Origin: an uncultured Bacteroidales bacterium
Lineage (GTDB): Bacteria; Bacteroidota; Bacteroidia; Bacteroidales; UBA932
Reading direction: 5' to 3'
Assembly: GCA_900319485.1 (NCBI GenBank)
Contig: ONOQ01000002.1
Coordinates: forward strand, 42,503-106,502
Length of the DNA stretch: 64,000 nucleotides
The position numbers and the translations under genes were made by a program. How positions within the stretch are numbered: the first letter of the stretch is position 1; every line of letters begins with the position of its first letter. Below are positions 35,122-42,892 of the stretch, piece after piece. The notes below the pieces were generated by a model, which made no database searches, was not told where the DNA came from, and worked only from the letters and a program-made list of their open reading frames with translations.

Positions 35122-36313
35122 AACGGTACATATCAGGCAGGTCATTTTCAAAAAGGACGTCTTCCTTTGAGGCGAAATTGATGAAATCGTCCTCGCTGTA
35201 GCAACCGCGGAAGGCGTTGAAATAGTGGCTGCCCTCGGAAGGCATTCCGCCGTTTCGCCACACCAGGGCAAAGGAGATTCTCTCCCCGCTCACCACCTTG
35301 TACAGCATACGGGTCCACCATTTCTTGTTGTAGTATTTGGATTCTTCCGGGTTGTTGTTCTCCAGGCCGGTTTCCGTGAGGGCGAATATCTTTCCCTTCT
35401 CCCCCGCTATCACATTGCCAAGGCGGCACAGTTGGAGGCACTTGTGGCCGTAATCGGCTCCGTCACGGTCATATGCGTCAAGGCCAAGGATGTCCACGTA
35501 TTCATCTCCCGGCCAGTACTCCATATAGGCATCCCGAGATGAGATGTGCGTCATATCCGGGGAGTATGCTATTATAAGGTTGTGAAGGCCTTTCTCGTTC
35601 CGGAGGTAATTGACGGTAAACTGCCACAGGGCCACGAATTCACTCTGCGAGGCATTGCCCTTCCCCCACCAGAAACCGGAACCGGTGTGCTCGTGCCAGG
35701 GGCGGAAGATGATGGGGATGAGTTCCCCTTCCGGGGTTTGAAGCGTCTTGAAAAAGGCCGCAACCTTATCCAGCCAGCCCTTGAACATCTCATGCTTTTC
35801 CCCGCCGGGAATGATGGAGAACACCGCCCTGGTGCCGTCCCAGGCCGTTCCCATACTCACGGGATTGGTGCAGTGCCAGCAGATGGTGTTGACCGCCCCG
35901 CGGTTATAGGCGGCTATTATGTGCTTGCGGATTACGTCAAAGGGTTCTCCGTCAATATTCTCTGCGGCGTCCACCTCTATATACGTGATGTCCCAGCCGC
36001 ACACGGCGGGATGGCTGCCGGTGAGGTACTTTGTATCCGAATTTGAGGCCGATCCGTCGTCGAACCACTTCTTGCCGCCGTCAAGGCCGTATTCCGTGGG
36101 AATCTGGGCGCCGAACATGGTGCCCTTCTCCTCAAGGTCTATGAGGTTCTCGAAGAGAGCCTTCGTTTTGGCGGTGGCGTCCCCGTCCGTAATAACGGGA
36201 CGCTTCCTCTCCGGAACCACGCGCTCCGGCTCTTGATTTTTATTGCAGGAAATAGGCAGCGCAGATGCCGCAAAAAGGGCAAACGCACTGAGCGTTAATA
36301 GTTTTAGTTTCAT
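35111..36313 (-). CDS. GH26 endo-beta-mannanase-type lipoprotein, copy 2
   Basis: A 400-residue lipoprotein (LFAASALPISCNK) and the first gene of the operon. The GH26 barrel has HPAVCGWDITYIEV, WHCTNPV, FRPWHEHTGSGFWWG (acid/base Glu208) and ALTETGLENN (nucleophile Glu314). It is a close paralogue of the GH26 at 25263-26396, so the operon is bracketed by two GH26 genes. Beta-1,4-mannan cleavage is inferred from family and from the neighbouring alpha-galactosidase. A TACATTTG promoter box lies only 6 nt upstream of its ATG. Confidence 0.93.
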   Translation of the reverse strand: MKLKLLTLSAFALFAASALPISCNKNQEPERVVPERKRPVITDGDATAKTKALFENLIDLEEKGTMFGAQIPTEYGLDGGKKWFDDGSASNSDTKYLTGSHPAVCGWDITYIEVDAAENIDGEPFDVIRKHIIAAYNRGAVNTICWHCTNPVSMGTAWDGTRAVFSIIPGGEKHEMFKGWLDKVAAFFKTLQTPEGELIPIIFRPWHEHTGSGFWWGKGNASQSEFVALWQFTVNYLRNEKGLHNLIIAYSPDMTHISSRDAYMEYWPGDEYVDILGLDAYDRDGADYGHKCLQLCRLGNVIAGEKGKIFALTETGLENNNPEESKYYNKKWWTRMLYKVVSGERISFALVWRNGGMPSEGSHYFNAFRGCYSEDDFINFASKEDVLFENDLPDMYRYAK

Positions 36314-36319
36314 ACGTTA

Positions 36320-36327
36320 CAAATGTA
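36320..36327 (-). promoter_or_regulatory. -7 box of the GH26-GH37-SusCDE operon
   Basis: TACATTTG on the minus strand ends 6 nt before the ATG at 36313, implying a very short or absent leader. The rest of the 113-nt gap to the GH36 stop is AT-rich without a clear hairpin. Confidence 0.45.
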
Positions 36328-36426
36328 CGCCTTAAGCATACGGAAGACAAATATTATTTTGATGAAATCCGATACTTTTTTGACGCCCCCTCTGAAACTA
36401 CTTGATTTTCAATTTCTGAACTTTTT

Positions 36427-38643
36427 TTACCTTGCTTCCAGGTAGAAAACGGCGGAATCAAACATACGCCTGAACTCAAGGTCCATACCTTCGGTCATAA
36501 GGTAATCACCATCGTATCGGCCTCCATTACCCCACCAGTAACTGTTCTCCGCGTTGAGTTCCGTAACCTTGTAGGTCCTTGAAGGGTCAAGGCCCTGGAG
36601 TTTCACAACCGGGGCCTCAAGGGCGCGGCTGCGGAAGGTTGTGGAATAGGCAAAGAGAACGGCGCGGGATTTATCCTCGGAAACGTACATAAGGGCGTAG
36701 AGATCCGTGTTCCAGGGGTCCCCAAGCCTGTATAGGTCTCCGGTGAAAACAAGGTCACGGTACTGCTTGTAGGACTCTATGCAGCGGGATGCGAACGCGC
36801 GTTCACCCTCCGTCATATTCTTGGGCTGGAGTTCCATTCCAAGGCGGCCTGCACAGGCCACGTCAAAGCGGAACTTGAGAGGTGTCATATTGCCGGTCTG
36901 GTGATTGGGAACGGCCGACACGTGGGAACCCTGCAGGCAGGCCGGATAGATCATGGAGGTGCCGTACTGGATCTTGAGGCGGGTTATGGCATCCGTGTTG
37001 TCACTTACCCAGAACTCGTTGAAATACTTCATGGCGCCGTAGTCCACGCGGGCTCCGCCGCTGGAGCAGCACTGGACAATTACATCGGGATATTTCTCCC
37101 TGATCCTTCTCACAACGTTGTAGAAGCCCTGGATGTACTCCACGTAGAAGCGGTTCTGCTCCGCGCCAAGGTAATCGGAGCCCATACTCTCAACGGGGCG
37201 GTTGCAGTCCCATTTCACGTAGTCAATCTTATCGGACATTGCCATAGTGCCATCAAAGACTCCATACACGAAGTCCTGGACTGCGGGATTTGAAAGGTCA
37301 AGGATCCACTGGTTTCTCTCCTGGAGGATCTCACGGCCGGGGGAACGGACCACCCAGTCAGGGTGCGCCGCGGCAAGGTTACTCTTGGGATTAACCATCT
37401 CAGGCTCTATCCAGATGCCGAATTTGATGCCTTTACTGTGAGCATAGGACGCAAGGTAATCTATGCCTTCCGGGATCTTCTCAGTGTTCAGTTCCCAGTC
37501 TCCAAGGCCCTGGGAGTCGTCGTCGCGGGGGAAGTCCTTTGCAAACCAGCCGTCGTCCAGCACAAATAGTTCAAGGCCCATTGCGGCGGCATCGTCTATC
37601 ATGGCCGTGAGAACGGGGGTCTTGAAGGTGAAATACGCGCCCTCCCAACTGTTGAGAAGGGTGGGGTTGATATCACCTCCATTATATATATTATACTTTC
37701 TTGCCCATCGGTGGATGCTCCTGGAGGCTCCGCCTGCGCCTTCCGCGCTGAAGGTCCAGATCATCCTGGGAGTTTCAAATGTTTTGCCAGGAGCAAGGGT
37801 GTATGCGGAATTGAAGGGGTTTATGCCGGCAATTATGTCCACGCTTCCGCCGGTTCCGCGTGAAAAGTCAATCTTATAGTTGCCGCTCCACTCAAGGGCG
37901 CCTGCAATCACGTCGCCCTCTGTTTCGCTGAATTCACGGGCGTTCACGCTGAGGACAAAGGAAGGATTGGCCCTCTGGGTGGTCTGGACGCCCCTTCTTG
38001 TCTCTATGCTTGTGAGGCCGTAGGGGACGGGGGTGCGTTCCACCTGCATCTCAAAGGCCCAGTCTCCGTGGAACTGCGTAAGGAGGAATTCCTCTCCGGG
38101 GACATTCATTGAGGCCGATGCAAAACTTGTGAGCGTGACGGGCTTCTTCCCGGGATTCGTTATCTCGCTGTGGGAGGCTATGACGTCTTCCTTGATGTAT
38201 GCCTCATATACCAGTTTCACCTCCAGGAGGGTTACGTAATCCTTGAGGGAAATCTCTGTTGTTGATATTCCATCGGCCTTTTTCTGCGTGACTCCGGTAA
38301 CATATAGTTCCGTGTTCACGCTGCCGTCAGGGTAGGTTACGGCAAGGGCCGCGTCATCGGCCGTATAGCCGCCGGCGGTGGGATAAGCGCGGGCCGTGTG
38401 CTTGCGGGAGTTCCGGAACGGGGCCGCGTCCAATTTTTTGCCGTATCGCACCTGCCGGAGTTCTCCTTTTTCCGTGGTCCTCAGAAGAAGTTGGGAATTT
38501 TCCGTTTCAATCTCAATGAGTTGCGGCTGCACCTTGGGCACTTCCACAACGGTATGCTGTTTTACCTGGGGTTTTTTCCTGGCATTTGCGCCGGGAGAGG
38601 CTGAGAGGCAAATGAGTGCAATCAGGAATAGGATTTTCTTCAT
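36427..38643 (-). CDS. GH36 alpha-galactosidase, RafA/AgaA-like
   Basis: A 738-residue protein of normal GH36 length. I start it at MKKILFLIALICLSASPGA, a signal peptide; the much longer open frame upstream is antisense to the PLD gene. The barrel has LGDWELNTEKIPEG, FGIWIEPEMVNP, the nucleophile motif YVKWDCNRPV, the substrate-binding CSSGGARVDYG and the acid/base region WVSDNTDAITRLKIQYGTS. It removes alpha-1,6-galactose side chains, which fits galactomannan debranching before GH26 action. It has its own promoter and precedes the mannan operon on the same strand. Confidence 0.95.
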   Translation of the reverse strand: MKKILFLIALICLSASPGANARKKPQVKQHTVVEVPKVQPQLIEIETENSQLLLRTTEKGELRQVRYGKKLDAAPFRNSRKHTARAYPTAGGYTADDAALAVTYPDGSVNTELYVTGVTQKKADGISTTEISLKDYVTLLEVKLVYEAYIKEDVIASHSEITNPGKKPVTLTSFASASMNVPGEEFLLTQFHGDWAFEMQVERTPVPYGLTSIETRRGVQTTQRANPSFVLSVNAREFSETEGDVIAGALEWSGNYKIDFSRGTGGSVDIIAGINPFNSAYTLAPGKTFETPRMIWTFSAEGAGGASRSIHRWARKYNIYNGGDINPTLLNSWEGAYFTFKTPVLTAMIDDAAAMGLELFVLDDGWFAKDFPRDDDSQGLGDWELNTEKIPEGIDYLASYAHSKGIKFGIWIEPEMVNPKSNLAAAHPDWVVRSPGREILQERNQWILDLSNPAVQDFVYGVFDGTMAMSDKIDYVKWDCNRPVESMGSDYLGAEQNRFYVEYIQGFYNVVRRIREKYPDVIVQCCSSGGARVDYGAMKYFNEFWVSDNTDAITRLKIQYGTSMIYPACLQGSHVSAVPNHQTGNMTPLKFRFDVACAGRLGMELQPKNMTEGERAFASRCIESYKQYRDLVFTGDLYRLGDPWNTDLYALMYVSEDKSRAVLFAYSTTFRSRALEAPVVKLQGLDPSRTYKVTELNAENSYWWGNGGRYDGDYLMTEGMDLEFRRMFDSAVFYLEAR

Positions 38644-38675
38644 AGTGTTATATTGGTTACAGTTCTTGCTTCCTA

Positions 38676-38683
38676 CAAAGATA
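38676..38683 (-). promoter_or_regulatory. -7 box of the GH36 gene
   Basis: TATCTTTG on the minus strand, 32 nt before the ATG at 38643. It is divergent from the box at 38713. Confidence 0.6.
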
Positions 38684-38712
38684 ACAAATATTATTATCAA
38701 CTTAAAAAGTTG

Positions 38713-38720
38713 TATATTTG
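38713..38720 (+). promoter_or_regulatory. -7 box of the PLD-OMP-MATE operon
   Basis: TATATTTG, 19 nt before the chosen ATG at 38740. This supports that start over the upstream in-frame ATG at 38653. Confidence 0.6.
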
Positions 38721-38739
38721 TGGATTGAACAGCAAGTGG

Positions 38740-40053
38740 ATGAAAGCCCTCAGACATATTCTCGCCGTGGTGGCGGCGGCCGGATTTTTTACCGGCTGCG
38801 GCTACAGGGGGGCGCTTCACGCCTCCTACATACCGGAGGTGACGGACAGCACGCTGTACCCCGGTGTGAAGCCTGAGTACCAGCAACTTGCCGCGCTGAT
38901 GGAGAAAGATACGGGCATTCCGCCAAGCACGGGGAACACCGTCGGGTTCATCCCGGACGGAGACCACAAACTCCAGTTGATGCTTCAGGACCTCAAGGCG
39001 GCCTCCAAGGCCATCTATATGGATTATTACCGTATATGCGCCGATTCCGCCGGAACAATCGTTCTGGATATCCTGAGGGACAAAGCCCTCCAGGGACTGG
39101 ACGTGAGGGTGATGGTGGATAAGGCCGCCGAAACCCCGAAGAATTTCAAGGCCCTGAAAAGCCTTCCGGAAGCCGGAGTGCTCTTCAACAGTTTCTACAA
39201 GCCGGTATGGTTCATTGACGGCCTGGTCCCCCCTGCCGGAACTCACCGTGACCACCGCAAGATCCTGATGACGGACGGCGCTACGGCATACCTTGGCGGC
39301 CGGAACATCCAGGACAAATATTTCACCTCCTGGAAGGATGCCGACGTTAGGATAACCGGCCCCGCCATAGAGCACATCGCAACAGTCTATATGGAGAACC
39401 AGCTGCGCCTGAACCCACAGGCTAAGCCGCTCCACATAGACCAGGACCTGAAGCAGGCGGCCGAAGCCGACAACGTCCCCGGCCTTACCCAGCACCGGGA
39501 AAAGACGGTGCAGGTGGTCCACGACTCCCCCATTGACAGGAAACTCCCCATGAGGAACCTCTTCGAATGGTCTATCGGCCACGCAAAGCGGTATTTCTGG
39601 GTATATTCCCCCTACACTCCCCCGCCAAAATCCACCCTGAACGCCCTCAAGGAGGCTGCAAGGCGCGGAGTTGACGTCCGCTGGATAGTCCAGGGCGTAT
39701 CAGACGTTTTCTTTGAAGAGTATGTGGCCGAATTCCTGTTCCGGGACCTCCTGGAGGCAGGCGTCCGCATCTTCAAGTGGAACAGCGGCATAATGCACGC
39801 CAAGCAGTTCATGTCCGACGACTACCTTATGGCTATAGGCTCCGTGAATATGGATAACCTGAGTTTCTTTCTCAACTACGAGAACGAAGCCATAATCTAC
39901 GACGAAGACGTCACGAGGGAGGCGGCGGAAAGGTTCCTCGAGGACCTCTCCACTCACTGCTCGGAGGTAACGACAGAGGAAGTGAAGCGCTGGAACATAT
40001 TCAGGAAGTTCCGCAACTGGTTCTTCTACACATTCGGCGGCCCCGTAGGTTAA
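38740..40053 (+). CDS. phospholipase D-family lipoprotein, cardiolipin-synthase-like
   Basis: A 437-residue protein starting MKALRHILAVVAAAGFFTGCGY, a lipoprotein signal. It carries two HKD motifs: HRKILMTD followed by GATAYLGGRN, and HAKQFMSD followed by DYLMAIGSVNMDN. These form the active site of PLD-superfamily transferases and hydrolases. Cardiolipin synthases are membrane proteins with two N-terminal helices; this one is a lipoprotein, so an envelope phosphodiesterase or phospholipid-modifying role is more likely. It is followed at 9 nt by a small outer-membrane protein and then a MATE exporter. Confidence 0.88.
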   Translation: MKALRHILAVVAAAGFFTGCGYRGALHASYIPEVTDSTLYPGVKPEYQQLAALMEKDTGIPPSTGNTVGFIPDGDHKLQLMLQDLKAASKAIYMDYYRICADSAGTIVLDILRDKALQGLDVRVMVDKAAETPKNFKALKSLPEAGVLFNSFYKPVWFIDGLVPPAGTHRDHRKILMTDGATAYLGGRNIQDKYFTSWKDADVRITGPAIEHIATVYMENQLRLNPQAKPLHIDQDLKQAAEADNVPGLTQHREKTVQVVHDSPIDRKLPMRNLFEWSIGHAKRYFWVYSPYTPPPKSTLNALKEAARRGVDVRWIVQGVSDVFFEEYVAEFLFRDLLEAGVRIFKWNSGIMHAKQFMSDDYLMAIGSVNMDNLSFFLNYENEAIIYDEDVTREAAERFLEDLSTHCSEVTTEEVKRWNIFRKFRNWFFYTFGGPVG

Positions 40054-40062
40054 TGAAATGAT

Positions 40063-40584
40063 ATGAAAAAGACCATCATAATTGCAATTATCGCCCTCCT
40101 TGGTCTCTCCAGGGAGGCAAGCGCCCAACTTTACATAGGCGGCAGCCTGACGGCCCACGCAAGTTTCAACAACAGCCGTTCCATCGCCGTAAGCGTAGCC
40201 CCCGACATAGGTTACGGCTTCGGCAACTGGAATGTGGGCACGATGCTTAACGCCTACACCTATCACGACCACGAAGATCTGGGCTCTTCCCTGAGACTCA
40301 GCGTAACCCCTTACGCAGAGTATTACTTCTTCTCCGCCGGTCCGGTGTCCCTTTTTGCCGAGGCCGGCTTAGGGCTCCTCTTTACCAATGATATCGTAGA
40401 CGAAGCCCCTAAGGGCCAGTTCTTCGTCAATCCCTATCTGGCTCCGGGAATCGAGATATCCCTCACGGACCATTTCTCAGTAATGTGCCATCTGGGCAGG
40501 CTGGAATGGAATTCCGAAATAAATGACGTCAACCTTACGATGAGCGGGGAATCGCTGGCCCTTGGCCTTTACTACAGTTTCTAG
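40063..40584 (+). CDS. small outer-membrane beta-barrel protein
   Basis: A 173-residue protein with a signal peptide (IIAIIALLGLSREASAQ). It has alternating amphipathic strands (LYIGGSLTAHASFN, SLRLSVTPYAEYYF, LFAEAGLGLLF) and a C-terminal aromatic, LALGLYYSF, typical of an OMP insertion signal. It resembles the OmpA-barrel/OMP_b-brl type with eight strands and no periplasmic domain. No specific function is recognised. It is cotranscribed with the PLD lipoprotein, so an envelope role is likely. Confidence 0.72.
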   Translation: MKKTIIIAIIALLGLSREASAQLYIGGSLTAHASFNNSRSIAVSVAPDIGYGFGNWNVGTMLNAYTYHDHEDLGSSLRLSVTPYAEYYFFSAGPVSLFAEAGLGLLFTNDIVDEAPKGQFFVNPYLAPGIEISLTDHFSVMCHLGRLEWNSEINDVNLTMSGESLALGLYYSF

Positions 40585-40588
40585 GAAG

Positions 40589-41914
40589 GTGACCAGGTTC
40601 CGACACATACCGCAGGAGACTCGCCGGCGTTTCATGGAGACAATGCTTGTTCTCATAGTCTCTGAGATGGCCGATTCCCTCTGCGGCCTCATAGACGGTA
40701 TGTACGTGGGTAAATTCCTTGGGAACGACGCTATGGCGGCGCACGGAGTGGCGGCCCCCGTATTCACCTTCCTCTGTATCTTCAGTTACCTGATTGCGGC
40801 CGCCATCCAGCACGCCTGCCCCGTGGCAATAGGCGAAAACCGGCCGCAGGAAGCCAACGGCTACTTCAACATAGCCCTCACCGCCGTCCTTGGGATCGGG
40901 ACCGTCCTTACTGTCATCGGCCTTGCCTTCCCTTCCTGGACGGCCACTATGCTTGGCTCCGGAAACGGTGTCATAAGGCCCCTTGCGGCCGATTACCTGA
41001 GAGGCGTAGCCCCCGGCACCATCCCCCTTGTGCTGTTCCTGGTGCTGGTTCCCGTGCTCCAGATAGAGGGCAGGTGGGGCCTTGTCCACGTTGGTAGCGC
41101 CGTTATGGCCGTTTCCGACGTAGCCCTGGACTACATCAACATCCACTTCCTCAACGGCGGGATGTTCGGGATGGGCCTTGCAACAAGCATAAGTTACGCC
41201 CTTGGCCTTGGCGTGTTCCTCCTCTATTTTACCCGCAGGAAACGCATCTTCAGGGTGGATCCGGGATCTATGAAGGGCATCCCCGTCCCGCAGTTTTTCT
41301 CCACCGGCCTTCCCACCGGCGTAAGGATGACGGCAAGGATGTTCTCCCTTGTCATCATAAACGTCCTGGTTGTGAATATGGCCGGATCCACCGCTATGGC
41401 CGCTATGGCCATCCAGAGGAACATCTCCACGGTGGTCCTCAGCGCCGTGGTGGGCCTTTCCGCCGCCGTCCTCACTCTCACCTCCCTCAGTTACGGGAAG
41501 CAGGACACGAAGGGTATGGGAGACGCCGTGCGCCTTGGATACAGGCATTCCTTCGGGGTTGTGGCCATCTTCGCCACCATCCTCTCCTTCTCCGCGCCCG
41601 TAGTCATATCCCTCTATCTTGACAGGGCCGATGCCGCCTTCGGTCTCTCCGTTAAAGCCATCCGCTGGCTTGCGGCCTCGATGCCCCTCACGGCCTGGAA
41701 CTGGTGCTTCGGCAGTTACCTCCACGGCATAGGGAAGATAGCCCTCTCAACCAGGCTCTTCATTTACGGAGAACTTGTGACACAGTGCTTTACGGCCCTT
41801 GTACTGGGGCTTATCTGGGGGGCCGACGGAATCTTCGCATCCTTCGCCGTGAGCCAGGCCATCATTCTTGTCACGCTGGTTTCATACCGTCCAAAATTTT
41901 TCCTATCTTTGTAG
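40589..41914 (+). CDS. MATE-family multidrug/metabolite exporter
   Basis: A protein of about 441 residues with some 12 membrane segments. It has the MATE N-terminal region MLVLIVSEMADSLCGLIDGMYVGKFLG and the second-half counterpart near VRMTARMFSLVIINVLVVNM. Cation-driven export is the family role; the substrate is unknown. I use the GTG at 40589, 4 nt after the previous stop and preceded by AGGAAG. An ATG at 40634 (METMLVL) is the alternative and would still include the first membrane helix. The -7 box of the next gene overlaps its stop codon. Confidence 0.87.
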   Translation: MTRFRHIPQETRRRFMETMLVLIVSEMADSLCGLIDGMYVGKFLGNDAMAAHGVAAPVFTFLCIFSYLIAAAIQHACPVAIGENRPQEANGYFNIALTAVLGIGTVLTVIGLAFPSWTATMLGSGNGVIRPLAADYLRGVAPGTIPLVLFLVLVPVLQIEGRWGLVHVGSAVMAVSDVALDYINIHFLNGGMFGMGLATSISYALGLGVFLLYFTRRKRIFRVDPGSMKGIPVPQFFSTGLPTGVRMTARMFSLVIINVLVVNMAGSTAMAAMAIQRNISTVVLSAVVGLSAAVLTLTSLSYGKQDTKGMGDAVRLGYRHSFGVVAIFATILSFSAPVVISLYLDRADAAFGLSVKAIRWLAASMPLTAWNWCFGSYLHGIGKIALSTRLFIYGELVTQCFTALVLGLIWGADGIFASFAVSQAIILVTLVSYRPKFFLSL

Positions 41915-41928
41915 GATTAAAGAATCCT
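41904..41928 (+). promoter_or_regulatory. -7 box and 5'-leader hairpin of the NMT1-SpoIIE operon
   Basis: TATCTTTG (41904-41911) is followed by a small hairpin, AGGATT (41913-41918), loop AAAG, AATCCT (41923-41928), just before the ATG at 41936. The hairpin would lie at the very 5' end of the mRNA. A role in stability or translation is inferred. Confidence 0.5.
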
Positions 41929-41935
41929 CCGGGGA

Positions 41936-42892
41936 ATGAACAGAAGAAGGCTCACAGCCATAGTCCTTGCCCTAGCGCTCTCCCTCCCGCTCTGCGCCCA
42001 GAGCAAGGGAGAGAGTACAATTGTGTTCACTCCCCAGTGGACTGCCCAGGCGCAGTTTGCCGGCTACTACGCCGCCCTGGAACTTGGTTTCTACAAGGAA
42101 GAGGGCCTTGACGTAGTTATTGAGCACCCTAACGCCAGCCGCTCAGCCATAGACCGGCTGCGCAAGAACCAGAGCCAGATCACAACCCTTCCCCTCTCCC
42201 AGGCCATCTTCGCCCTGGACCACGGGGTGAACCTGGTGAACCTCCTCCAGACCTCCATGAACGGTTCCCTTATGATCATTTCAAGGCGCGGCGTGAACCC
42301 CCTGAAACAGAAAGGGGCCAGGGTTGCCAGTTTCAGGGCCGGCTACGACCAACTTGCAAGGGCGGTAGCCACGGAACTGGGGCTTCAGTATGAGTGGCTT
42401 GAAACCGCCAGTGTCCTTAACCTTTTCATAGCGGGGGCCGTGGACGCTTCCGTAGCCATGTCCTACAACGAATACTACCAGTTCCTCCAGACAGGCCTCA
42501 TAGAGCGCAGTGATGACATAGTGTACCGTCTTTCAGACCACGGATACAACATCCAGGAGGAAGGGCTCTATATGACCAGGGAGGAGTACGACAAAAACCC
42601 GGAGCGTGCCCGCAGGTTCGCCCGCGCCAGCCAGAGAGGCTGGGAATGGGTGGCTTATCACCCGGAGGAAGCCCTGGAGATTGTGATGAAACAGATAAGG
42701 CGCAATCACGAAGCAACCAATCCCACCCTCCAGCGCCTTATGCTGGAAGAGGTCCTGGACCTTATGGAAGGCTATGAGAGCGGAGAGAGGGAATATGTCC
42801 TGAGGGAAGAGATGGTAAGTAAGGCCGCGGCGCTTATGCTCAAGGCCGGTATCATCCGGAAAGAACACACCATAAAGGAACTTCTGCCATGA
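41936..42892 (+). CDS. NMT1/THI5-like periplasmic binding protein
   Basis: A 318-residue protein with a signal peptide ending near LCAQS. It has the NMT1-like fold: FTPQWTAQAQFAGYYAALELGFYKEEGLDV, the standard opening, and TLPLSQAIFALDHGVNLVNL. Members usually feed thiamine precursors, nitrate or sulfonates to an ABC transporter. No permease or ATPase gene is present. Instead the gene overlaps by 4 nt (ATGA) the Cache-HAMP-SpoIIE gene, which suggests that the protein presents a ligand to that receptor. Its C-terminal third (VLEEVLDLMEGYESGEREYV) is helical. The ligand is unknown. Confidence 0.82.
   Translation: MNRRRLTAIVLALALSLPLCAQSKGESTIVFTPQWTAQAQFAGYYAALELGFYKEEGLDVVIEHPNASRSAIDRLRKNQSQITTLPLSQAIFALDHGVNLVNLLQTSMNGSLMIISRRGVNPLKQKGARVASFRAGYDQLARAVATELGLQYEWLETASVLNLFIAGAVDASVAMSYNEYYQFLQTGLIERSDDIVYRLSDHGYNIQEEGLYMTREEYDKNPERARRFARASQRGWEWVAYHPEEALEIVMKQIRRNHEATNPTLQRLMLEEVLDLMEGYESGEREYVLREEMVSKAAALMLKAGIIRKEHTIKELLP

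Noticed and set aside
34122..35271. Extra 50 residues upstream of the GH37 lipoprotein signal
   Set aside because: They are encoded within the end of the upstream GH26 gene, and a clean lipoprotein signal starts at 35121.
36314..36426. Possible terminator after GH36 from the TTTTTTT run near 36422
   Set aside because: The T-run lies on the strand opposite to transcription and inside or next to the stop codon, and no hairpin precedes it.
38644..39582. N-terminal extension of the GH36 alpha-galactosidase frame by over 300 residues
   Set aside because: The extension is antisense to the PLD lipoprotein gene and precedes a clear signal peptide and promoter at 38643-38683.
41936..42892. Classification of the NMT1-like protein as part of an ABC import system
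   Set aside because: No permease or ATPase gene is adjacent, and it is translationally coupled to a receptor phosphatase instead.
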